The notes under the pieces were generated by a model. It worked only from the letters and a program-made list of their open reading frames with translations. It was not told where the DNA came from and searched no databases. DNA of 11,146 bases, taken from positions 1 to 11,146 of the forward strand of contig DJYX01000045.1 in NCBI GenBank assembly GCA_002450295.1. Reading direction: 5' to 3'. Position numbers and translations under genes: made by a program. The DNA is from Deltaproteobacteria bacterium UBA6967 (GTDB taxonomy: Bacteria; SAR324; NAC60-12). Shown here piece after piece: positions 1-5,750 of the stretch (positions are counted from its first letter, which is position 1; each line of letters starts with the position of its first letter).

Positions 1-81
1 AGCAAATTAATCCAGTTCTTTGTCAGCGTCGGCAAGATGATGGGCAGGAGCCAGAGAATGGGAGAGGATGTGGGATCTGTT

Positions 82-121
82 GGCACAGCCAGGAAAAGTG
101 ACTTTAAAACCTGGCTGTGCC
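82..121. repeat. Perfect 12-bp inverted repeat (stem-loop 1)
   Basis: The arms at 82-93 (ggcacagccagg) and 110-121 (cctggctgtgcc) are perfectly complementary and enclose a 16-base A-rich loop. The loop holds the small palindrome aaagtgacttt. No T-tract follows on either strand, so it is not a canonical intrinsic terminator. It could be a factor-assisted terminator for a gene left of the window, an operator, or the first helix of a structured RNA. The pairing is certain; the role is unknown. Confidence 0.7.
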
Positions 122-122
122 T

Positions 123-162
123 TCAGGTGAGAGGATTGGGCTAAGTCAAGACTTTCACCTGA
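123..162 (+). repeat. Inverted repeat, 11-bp stem with one G-U pair (stem-loop 2)
   Basis: The segment 123-133 (tcaggtgagag) pairs with 152-162 (ctttcacctga) across an 18-base loop. There is a single G-U pair, at 131 and 154. It begins two bases after stem-loop 1 ends, so the two could stack. The G-U pair is allowed in plus-strand RNA but would be an A-C mismatch in minus-strand RNA. This weakly favours plus-strand transcription if the element acts as RNA. Confidence 0.6.
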
Positions 163-191
163 GGTCGTTGTAGAACTATGCAAACAAAGAT

Positions 192-356
192 ACGCCTCAG
201 CACCCAGAGAGACTCGTTGTAAACCCTCTGGGCGTGAGAATCAGCAGAGAGTGAAACACTCCCCGTTTGAGCAAGATAATCATGAAGATTTTCTCGGTTC
301 CACTGCTGGGCCCCGAATCTTCATAATATAGGCATCCTGTCCTGGAAAATCCGGAC
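192..356 (+). other. Further run of stem-loops, candidate structured RNA or leader
   Basis: Four more pairings follow in 165 bases. One is 196-209 with 226-238, core cccagag/ctctggg, extended through cac/gtg with a bulge. Next is gagtg/cactc (249-253 and 257-261) with a three-base loop. Then comes a perfect nine-base pairing, atgaagatt/aatcttcat (282-290 and 316-324). Last is gtcc-t-gga/tcc-ggac (339-346 and 350-356). The octamer tcgttgta occurs twice, at 165-172 and 214-221, in unpaired positions. I do not recognise a known riboswitch, tmRNA, 6S, SRP or RNase P RNA. A non-coding RNA or long structured leader is an inference from stem density. Confidence 0.4.
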
Positions 357-569
357 TCTCAACCTATGGTCGGGTAAGCTAGTCTTTAGTTGATTATTTA
401 CCAGCAAAGTTTGAGAGCAGATTGAGCAGATTTAAATTAAGTTATTGATAAATTTAATGAAAATTTCAAAGCGCGAAAAGCGTAATTCCAAAAAAAATCT
501 TTTTTTATTTTATCGAAAAACCTATCGTGCCGATTTTAAAACCAACTGCTCTGCTCTCTATTGCTGACC
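357..569 (+). promoter_or_regulatory. AT-rich leader upstream of the hybrid kinase
   Basis: This is a gene-free, strongly AT-rich stretch before the kinase ATG. It contains an AT-only inverted repeat (ttaaatt 432-438 with aatttaa 451-457), a tandem nonamer gagcagatt (415-432), and an A8-TC-T7 tract near 490-507. The last could be a weak intrinsic terminator or a bent or UP-like element. TTGATA near 445 could serve as a -35, but no good -10 sits at the right distance, so I do not assign a promoter. The kinase promoter probably lies somewhere here. Confidence 0.3.
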
Positions 570-3329
570 ATGCTTTACAGATACTCATTCACAATTTGGA
601 TGCTGATCTTCGTTGGGAGTATTCTCTCAGGTGTCCATAGCTGGGCGAAGTCACCCGTTGAACTCAATGCCGGGTTTGAGTCAATCTATCTTCGCTCCGA
701 ATTGGAGTTCCTTGAAGATCCCTCAGGATTGATATCATTGGAGCAGGTGCTGAGTGCTGAAAATCAGCAGCGCTTTCAACCCAACGGAGAAAAGGTTTTT
801 AATCAAGGAAATACAAACTCGGTCTATTGGTTGCGTTTCAGTGTTGCGAATCCCACCGCCAAATCCATTCCCCTAATCTTCAGTATTGAGAACATTTACG
901 GATCCCTTGAACTCTATGGAATAAAGCCGACTGGAGAGAGTTCCTTGGTTTTCCAGAAATCAGCCCGACAGCTTGTCAAGGAGGGAGGAACAACCTGGGA
1001 TCTGCAGAATACTTTGATATCGGCAAATGCTAATCAGCAAACAGAATACTACCTGCGTCTTGAACCCAACCTGATTCTACGAGCAGAAATTTCAATTTGG
1101 GAACCAGAGGCGCTTAGAGAGGATTTCACTGACAGATACAATCTACTAAGTCTTAGCTGGGGGGCGATTAGTTGTAACGCATTTTTCAGTCTTTTGTTCT
1201 TCTTTTTTCTTCGCGATAGAACCTACTTATTCTACGGCCTGCATCTACTTTTCTTCACCTTCCACCGCATGTTTACTAAGGGATGGTGGATCACTGACTT
1301 TCCAAGCCTCGATTGGTTCAACTGGGTACGCATCTATGTTGTGGGATTGTCAATCATCACCGTCTTACTTTTCTTCTCAAAAGTCCTAGATCTAAAAAAG
1401 AAACATCCAATTTCGCACAAGATCATCAGATCTGCTGTGCTCTGCATTCTTGGAATCTCATTCCTAGTGGCTTGGTTCGAGCCCCATCAAGCATTTCGAG
1501 TCTTCATGACCCTCTCAGCCATTTCCACCCTGTTTCTGCTGATTCCTTACAGGGCTTGGAGAACTGGAGACAAGAACGCCCTCTTCTATTCCCTGGGCTG
1601 GGGACTCCTATGCGTATCTACTTTGATAGGAGCTCTAAATGCCATGGGATTTCTGGAGTTTCCAACTCCTGTCTACTTTGTAATGGAATTGGGTGCTTTT
1701 TCAGAGTCCCTCCTTTTCTCAATCGCATTGGCATTTCGAGTTCCTCAGAATGTTCGGGAACGCCAGAGAGCCCAAGAACAATTGTTGAAGCAAATGCAGG
1801 CGACGGAACGCTTCAAAAATCAATTTCTGGCTAACACCTCTCACGAACTGAAAACACCCTTGCATGGCATCATGGGACTCGCAGAAAACCTGCTTACTGA
1901 AGCTCGTCAGCAAGGCATGCAGCAGATGTCTGAAACGCTCCATTTGATGATCCAAAGCGGAAGGCGCTTGAATCTGCTCATCAATAATCTACTGGATCAG
2001 GCAGCACTAAGAGAGAATCGATTAACAATGCATCCAGAGCTATGCTACCTGCAGCCGCTCGTGCGCTCTGCGGTGGACCTGGTCAACGTCCAATTTTCTA
2101 CAAAAAAGCTCCGCGTCGAAAATCAGGTGTCTGAATTTGTCCTCCCAGTTCATGCGGACCCATCAAGGATTGAGCAGGTTCTGCTAAACCTCCTTTACAA
2201 TGCATGTAAATTTACCTCGCAAGGACGAATTCAAATTCGATCCGCAACAGATGATGAGAGTGTACGAACCGAGATTCACGATTCAGGACCAGGTGTTCAT
2301 GATGCTGATCGTAAAATGATCTTCGAAGCCTTCGAACAACAAAACTCGGCTGTGACAGAAGGCATCGGCCTGGGCCTTTCAATCTCGAGAGAAATCATTG
2401 AGGAACATGGAGGTCAAATCGGAGTAGAGCCTTCTCCTCTGGGCGGGGCGTGCTTCTGGTTCTCTCTGCCACTGGCTCAACCCACTCAAATCCCTTTGAC
2501 GGAGGAGGGGCTCAATGAAAAAACCAGTGATGAAATTTCTTTTCCCTCCAGAGTCACATCAAATTTAAGGACTAGTGGGAGTATTTCCATTTTGATTGTC
2601 GATGATGATCCCGTAAATCTGCACATCCTCACAGGGATGCTCACTGAAACTGACTGGACCTTCACCTGTTGCAGCTCTGGTCAGGAAGCCCTGGAGTTAA
2701 TGAGTCAAACCTCAGACTTTGACTTAGTGTTACTGGACTTGATGATGGATGGAATGGACGGCATTGAGCTCTGCACAACTCTACGCCAACGATTTACCAA
2801 GGAGGATTTGCCGATTCTCTTTCTGACTGCACTGAGTCGGAGTGAGGAGTTGACCCAGGCTTTTGAAGCGGGTGCAAACGACTATCTGACAAAGCCAATT
2901 CAGAAAGCGGAATTGAAAGCCAGAATTTCTTCACAGCTCGAACTCGCGCAATTGCGCCATTCAAATCCACCGGCTGTTCATGGGAATAGTAAATCGATGA
3001 GAGATCTGCTCGCCCAAACCATGCAGGTTGTAGTTCATTGCTGGGAACATTGCCAAGGGAAGGATCAAATTTCCTTGGCTCAGGAATCAAAACTTTGGGG
3101 GGCATACCTGGATAAGACCAATGGGGTCTGGCGATCACCCGGAATTAGACAATACCTCTCCGCCTCCTCCATGCCTCAAAGGCCACGCTGGCGTAAAGTT
3201 GCTCAGACTGTTGAGTTTCTTCAAGCTCGGCTTCCAGAGGATGACTCCCACCAGCAAGAACTTTCAGAGTTACTTGCAGAAATCTACGAGAAGTCCCACC
3301 AGGAAGGCCCCAATTCATCCGAGCCCTAA
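570..3329 (+). CDS. 7TMR-DISM hybrid sensor histidine kinase / response regulator
   Basis: A 919-residue membrane phosphorelay protein. Residues 1-27 form a signal or anchor segment. Residues ~37-177 are a 7TMR-DISMED2-type periplasmic domain (note VYWLRF near 85), in this family often a carbohydrate-like ligand module. About seven hydrophobic helices (~190-390) form the DISM 7TM unit, followed by a short coiled linker. HisKA has SHELKTP with phospho-acceptor His425. HATPase has N-box Asn544, DSGPG at 571 and GIGLGLS at 598. The receiver has the acidic pair Asp678/679, phospho-acceptor Asp723, Thr753 and Lys775, so it looks active. A ~120-residue tail follows (see findings). The ATG at 570 is preferred over an in-frame TTG at 561; neither has a clear Shine-Dalgarno. 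No DNA-binding output domain is present, so output is likely phosphotransfer or protein contact. The ligand is unknown. Confidence 0.93.
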   Translation: MLYRYSFTIWMLIFVGSILSGVHSWAKSPVELNAGFESIYLRSELEFLEDPSGLISLEQVLSAENQQRFQPNGEKVFNQGNTNSVYWLRFSVANPTAKSIPLIFSIENIYGSLELYGIKPTGESSLVFQKSARQLVKEGGTTWDLQNTLISANANQQTEYYLRLEPNLILRAEISIWEPEALREDFTDRYNLLSLSWGAISCNAFFSLLFFFFLRDRTYLFYGLHLLFFTFHRMFTKGWWITDFPSLDWFNWVRIYVVGLSIITVLLFFSKVLDLKKKHPISHKIIRSAVLCILGISFLVAWFEPHQAFRVFMTLSAISTLFLLIPYRAWRTGDKNALFYSLGWGLLCVSTLIGALNAMGFLEFPTPVYFVMELGAFSESLLFSIALAFRVPQNVRERQRAQEQLLKQMQATERFKNQFLANTSHELKTPLHGIMGLAENLLTEARQQGMQQMSETLHLMIQSGRRLNLLINNLLDQAALRENRLTMHPELCYLQPLVRSAVDLVNVQFSTKKLRVENQVSEFVLPVHADPSRIEQVLLNLLYNACKFTSQGRIQIRSATDDESVRTEIHDSGPGVHDADRKMIFEAFEQQNSAVTEGIGLGLSISREIIEEHGGQIGVEPSPLGGACFWFSLPLAQPTQIPLTEEGLNEKTSDEISFPSRVTSNLRTSGSISILIVDDDPVNLHILTGMLTETDWTFTCCSSGQEALELMSQTSDFDLVLLDLMMDGMDGIELCTTLRQRFTKEDLPILFLTALSRSEELTQAFEAGANDYLTKPIQKAELKARISSQLELAQLRHSNPPAVHGNSKSMRDLLAQTMQVVVHCWEHCQGKDQISLAQESKLWGAYLDKTNGVWRSPGIRQYLSASSMPQRPRWRKVAQTVEFLQARLPEDDSHQQELSELLAEIYEKSHQEGPNSSEP

Positions 3330-3411
3330 GGCCCCAAACTCCCACTAAATTCCCACTGTTTCCCCTATTCCTTCCAGTCTGCAAAGCAATTTTGAATCTG
3401 AATTTTTCCAA

Positions 3412-3439
3412 TTGAGCTGATTAAATTTTCATATATATT
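3412..3439 (+). promoter_or_regulatory. Candidate sigma70-type promoter upstream of the small-ORF cluster
   Basis: TTGAGC at 3412-3417 (-35-like) and TATATT at 3434-3439 (-10-like) are separated by 16 bases in an AT-rich stretch. Transcription would start near 3446, just past the ATG at 3442. That would favour the internal ATG at 3562 for the following ORF. It could drive the 3562-5041 cluster independently of the kinase. The call rests on consensus only. Confidence 0.35.
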
Positions 3440-3441
3440 CA

Positions 3442-3771
3442 ATGACTTGTTCTAAATTTACTCAAAATGCTCTCAATCTTTGCTGGCAAAAATTTGGGGG
3501 CAAACTACTGTCTCTCCCAGCGTTTCAATCCAAATCAATTGTTTTTCCTCGCAGTCACCCCATGGTTGTTCAATACAAAAGAACCGATAATCAACATCAA
3601 TTCAGTATCCAGGGGGAAGCAACTGAAAAGGAGGTAGAGGCACTTCTGCAACGATTCCAGGAGTTGCTTCATCCTGAACCGGACTTGCAGGTCAATCTTG
3701 TTTTGGATTGTTCAGACTATTTAGGGAGACGTTCTGAAGACCCTGCTCCTCCCGAAGGCAGCGAATCCTGA
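3442..3771 (+). CDS. Small STAS-like ORF, probably the 5' part of a frameshifted gene
   Basis: The maximal reading is 109 residues. The recognisable part starts at a second ATG, 3562 (MVVQYKRT). From there the pattern resembles the first half of a STAS or anti-sigma-antagonist-like fold: a strand around HQFSIQGEA, a helix EKEVEALLQRFQELL, then the strand VNLVLDCSDY. After Leu-Gly the frame becomes a polar, Pro/Ser-rich tail and stops at 3771. In the +1 frame, hydrophobic helix/strand patterning resumes (next entry). The 3442 ATG is kept as the outer limit, but the candidate promoter ends at 3439 and neither start has a Shine-Dalgarno. If functional, the product would be a cytoplasmic protein-protein regulator. 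Family assignment is by pattern only. Confidence 0.4.
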   Translation: MTCSKFTQNALNLCWQKFGGKLLSLPAFQSKSIVFPRSHPMVVQYKRTDNQHQFSIQGEATEKEVEALLQRFQELLHPEPDLQVNLVLDCSDYLGRRSEDPAPPEGSES

Positions 3772-3925
3772 CTTTGCTTCCGTTAGGGGAATCCAACGTC
3801 TCCTCCTAGTCCGATTTACAAAGAATTCGGAACCAGATGGTTCCAGACGTAACAGGCGGGATGCCCATGAAATCATTGCCATATCGGGTTTCTCGCCACC
3901 ACAAAATAGGATGCTTGCTCGTTGA
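3725..3925 (+). pseudogene. +1-frame continuation of the STAS-like gene
   Basis: Reading from 3725 one base out of frame gives 66 open codons to a TGA at 3923-3925. The product begins GDVLKTLLLPKAANPDFASV and continues with RGIQRLLLVRF, an amphipathic helix then a hydrophobic strand. This is what a STAS-like fold needs after the LVLDCSDY strand. Deleting one G from the GGG at 3724-3726 joins the frames as ...CSDY-L-GDVLKTLL.... The alternatives are a genuine frameshift mutation, a sequencing error in a short homopolymer, or programmed frameshifting. The continuation has no start or ribosome-binding site of its own. Confidence 0.35.
3829..3844. repeat. Small perfect hairpin GGAACC-agat-GGTTCC
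   Basis: A six-base perfect inverted repeat with a four-base loop. It lies inside the +1-frame continuation of the STAS-like gene, so it may be coincidental coding structure. If that gene is dead it could be an intergenic operator. No T-tract follows. Confidence 0.3.
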
Positions 3926-3933
3926 GCAACAGT

Positions 3934-3967
3934 GGTGTGAGAGACCGTGACACCTGAACCTCTCTCA
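3934..3967 (+). promoter_or_regulatory. Two mutually exclusive pairings upstream of the 3988 gene
   Basis: The first pairing is ggtgt 3934-3938 with acacc 3950-3954. The second is tgagaga 3938-3944 with tctctca 3961-3967. They share base 3938 and cross each other, so they form alternatives or a pseudoknot. They end about 7 bases before the Shine-Dalgarno GGAAAGGAG of the next gene. A translational switch is possible; chance is also possible at these stem lengths. Confidence 0.3.
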
Positions 3968-3987
3968 GCATTGGAAAGGAGAGCACC

Positions 3988-4266
3988 ATGTCATTTTCTC
4001 AGCCTTTGAATCCAACCAAGAAATTCGCAACACACCCGATGTCCTCTCGACTTCGTGATTGGGAAGACCTTAAAGTTCATTTGATCTTCTCGGCAGGTCG
4101 CCTTTCGCCAGAGTTGTTTGATTTGTTGCTCCGATGGCTGGGTCGACGAAAGGAAGAGCCTCAAATCTGCTTGTTGTTCTGGCTCGCCACCTACAATCCA
4201 ACTTTGTTTCATTTGACCCTGGCCGTTCGTCGTTTCTTACTCAGCCCTATGCAGTTGATCAAATAG
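3988..4266 (+). CDS. Small basic hypothetical protein
   Basis: A 92-residue protein with a strong Shine-Dalgarno (AAAGGAG, six bases before the ATG). That makes it more credible as a gene than its anonymous sequence suggests. I do not recognise a family. It has a polar N-terminus (~1-22), a central amphipathic stretch (DWEDLKVHLIFSAGRLSPEL), a Leu/Trp-rich segment around LFDLLLRWLGRRKEE, and a hydrophobic and basic C-terminal half (LLFWLATYNPTLFHLTLAVRR). This fits a helical small protein that may contact a membrane or another protein. It is same-strand with the flanking small ORFs, with 81 bases before the next gene's first in-frame start codon. Confidence 0.55.
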   Translation: MSFSQPLNPTKKFATHPMSSRLRDWEDLKVHLIFSAGRLSPELFDLLLRWLGRRKEEPQICLLFWLATYNPTLFHLTLAVRRFLLSPMQLIK

Positions 4267-4356
4267 ACTCTGGAACATCACTGAACTCGTTCTGAGCAAG
4301 AAATACTATCAGCAGCACCCCTCTCAATTAGACTTACTTTTTAAGCAGTGACAACC

Positions 4357-4599
4357 ATGATTCACTTTCCTAGGAGGGTTCTCCCCAAACAATCTCGTAA
4401 AGCTGAGAGCAAGCGGCCAACTCGTGAAGAGATTGAAGATCAAGTGGCCAAGTTCCTACAGCAAGGAGGAGTGATTCAGCAGCTTCATCCTGAAACAACC
4501 CAAAACACTGGGCTAGCAGAAATCGGTTCGCAAATTGATTTGAACATTCAAGGGTTGAACGAGGAAGCTCGCTTGAATCTGGATAATTTCAGCAAATAA
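4357..4599 (+). CDS. Small protein with IEDQVAKFLQQGG motif (SutA-like region)
   Basis: An 80-residue protein. A basic N-terminus (~1-22, PKQSRKAESKR) leads into REEIEDQVAKFLQQGGVIQQ (~24-43). This matches the general pattern I/xxQVxxFLxxGGxIxxL found in several small proteobacterial regulators, including the RNA-polymerase-associated protein SutA. The acidic tail that usually precedes this motif in SutA is absent, so I do not call it SutA. The C-terminal ~35 residues are polar. The start is ATG 4357; an in-frame GTG at 4348 is an alternative. No Shine-Dalgarno is obvious for either. The stop is seven bases before the receiver gene, so the two are very likely co-transcribed. Confidence 0.6.
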   Translation: MIHFPRRVLPKQSRKAESKRPTREEIEDQVAKFLQQGGVIQQLHPETTQNTGLAEIGSQIDLNIQGLNEEARLNLDNFSK

Positions 4600-4606
4600 T
4601 TGAACG

Positions 4607-5041
4607 GTGCAAAGATTGAATCCAAGAATATTACTCCTGGAAAATGCTAAAGAAAACGCTGCTCCATTCGTCAATAATTTAGAACAACTAGGCTGGCAGG
4701 TTGATTTTGTTCAGGATGGTATCGACGCTCTGGTAATTGGCCTAACAACGCATTTCGATACTGCATTGCTCGACCTCGACATCATGGATATCGATCCACT
4801 ACGCTTGGTGCAGCATCTCCATCAGCATTCTGCATCCCTTCAAATCATTGGAATGAGCCACTTTACTAGTTCAGAGGATTTTCAAAGAGTGATGAAAGCA
4901 GGAGCGGCCCACCTGCTAGCAAAGCCACTTTCGCTTGGTCAACTTGTTCAGTTGTTACCTCCACGAATTCGAGTTGCTCCATCGCATCTTGCCACTTCCA
5001 AAACTACAGTCCCCAACTTTCAGGCAAACTCCTTTCGCTAA
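4607..5041 (+). CDS. Single-domain, partly degenerate response-regulator receiver
   Basis: A 144-residue protein. Residues ~7-118 follow the CheY fold, starting with strand 1 (RILLLENAK). The Asp in FDTALLD (near 56) is the likely phospho-acceptor, a Ser/Thr switch lies in IGMSHFTS, and Lys is in AAHLLAKPLS (~107). The acidic pair after strand 1 is replaced by Glu-Asn-Ala, and the Pro after the phospho-acceptor is Met. Mg2+ binding and phosphorylation may therefore be weakened. About 25 unstructured residues follow, with no output domain. The start is GTG 4607, with TTG 4616 possible; ribosome binding is weak, so coupling to the gene seven bases upstream is likely. It may be a phosphorelay partner or a decoy for the upstream hybrid kinase (inference). 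Confidence 0.8.
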   Translation: MQRLNPRILLLENAKENAAPFVNNLEQLGWQVDFVQDGIDALVIGLTTHFDTALLDLDIMDIDPLRLVQHLHQHSASLQIIGMSHFTSSEDFQRVMKAGAAHLLAKPLSLGQLVQLLPPRIRVAPSHLATSKTTVPNFQANSFR

Positions 5042-5447
5042 CTCCTCCCGTAAGCTCATCGCTTTCATAAGTTTACTAAATCCAAAAACAAGCATTGCAC
5101 TTGAATTACCACTGGAGGATCGTCAATTTGTCATGCGGTTTACCGGGCGGTTTCTACTTTTTAAAGTATTTCGGTGCTTTACTCTTCTTAGCCTGGATTA
5201 AAAAAAGTGATAACTGGTCATACAGATTGAATGCATCAACGAGCTTGAACACCTATTCATCAGAAGACTTTAACTTTATCCAAAATATTAATATTATTAA
5301 TTAAATTTAGAATCATCAATCCTCTCTAAAATTTTCCTCCCCCCGCTCTCCTCTGAATTCAGCATCTCTTTTGATAAGACATTAAGTAGACGGTCGGTGC
5401 AACGGTCACTGACAAATTCGAAAATATGAACGCTAGAGGAGATTTCC
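5042..5447. other. Gene-free stretch, AT-rich with short palindromes
   Basis: No convincing gene. An open frame at 5095-5304 starts at TTG without a ribosome-binding site and is probably chance. Visible items are an inverted repeat tacttt-tt-aaagta (5155-5168), the palindrome aatattaatatt (5284-5295) in a very AT-rich patch, and the palindrome ctgaattcag (5353-5362). The stretch probably holds the end of the receiver transcript and the promoter of the 5448 gene. I cannot place a terminator or -10/-35 pair with confidence. Confidence 0.35.
5390..5407 (+). promoter_or_regulatory. Direct repeat ACGGTC-n6-ACGGTC, candidate operator
   Basis: Two identical hexamers start at 5390 and 5402, 12 bases apart and so close to one helical turn. 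They lie 41-58 bases before the ATG at 5448. Winged-helix response regulators often bind tandem direct half-sites of roughly this spacing. Six-base matches are easily fortuitous. Confidence 0.25.
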
Positions 5448-5624
5448 ATGAATGCGCTGAACAACCTCTTTTTTGGATTCATCAAGGTCGGTATCCTCTT
5501 GGTCATCGTATCTCTGATTGTGGCAGGAATCATGTCGGAAGGTACGGGCTTCGTACTGGGGATTGCGTGCGCTGGCTTGGTGAGTATGGTCTTTGTGGTA
5601 GCTCTGCTGGAACAGAAGTCCTGA
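5448..5624 (+). CDS. 58-residue two-helix inner-membrane protein
   Basis: A short gene with a strong Shine-Dalgarno, AGAGGAG (5435-5441), six bases before ATG 5448. It begins MNALNNLFFGFIKVGILLVI. Two hydrophobic helices are visible at about 11-28 and 33-53. They are separated by a short Ser-Glu-Gly-Thr-Gly turn, and the protein ends in a polar LEQKS tail. The lone Lys13 before helix 1 and the charged C-terminus do not decide topology. I do not recognise a family. Its reality rests on the ribosome-binding site, the clean membrane-protein composition and a hairpin 28 bases after the stop. It is convergent with the pentapeptide-repeat gene. Small proteins of this kind often modulate membrane kinases or transporters, but nothing here shows a partner. 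Confidence 0.7.
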   Translation: MNALNNLFFGFIKVGILLVIVSLIVAGIMSEGTGFVLGIACAGLVSMVFVVALLEQKS

Positions 5625-5652
5625 TTGGTCAATTCCGCTTAGTCTCGTTTTG

Positions 5653-5679
5653 TGGCAGGAGAGCTTATATCTTCTGCCA
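5653..5679. terminator. Stem-loop between convergent genes, possible bidirectional terminator
   Basis: Arms 5653-5662 (tggcaggaga) and 5670-5679 (tcttctgcca) give a ten-base stem with one G-U pair and a seven-base loop. It is 28 bases after the small membrane gene and 71 bases after the pentapeptide gene's stop on the other strand. No clear U-tract follows in either direction, so termination efficiency is uncertain. The position between convergent ends supports the role. Confidence 0.5.
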
Positions 5680-5750
5680 GATCCTCTCCACTCCGATAAC
5701 ACGCCCATTCCCGTTTAAAGCAAGCATCACCTCAAACTTTCTACTTCCCT

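Noticed and set aside
1..144. Open frame from the left edge to TAA 142-144, possible 3' end of a gene
   Set aside because: Only 47 codons with no recognisable composition, and it runs through a perfect 12-bp inverted repeat. Another frame is open to ~99 as well, so neither is supported.
341..358. GGAAAATCCGGACTC resembles the conserved GGAAAGTCCGG block of RNase P RNA
   Set aside because: One short block only. The other conserved RNase P elements and overall length and order are not found on either side.
415..432. Tandem nonamer gagcagatt x2
   Set aside because: Two copies of a short word in an AT-rich leader; no further copies, no associated structure.
5095..5304. 69-residue hydrophobic open frame
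   Set aside because: TTG start without a ribosome-binding site, ends in an AT-rich low-complexity stretch (NINIIN), no family resemblance.
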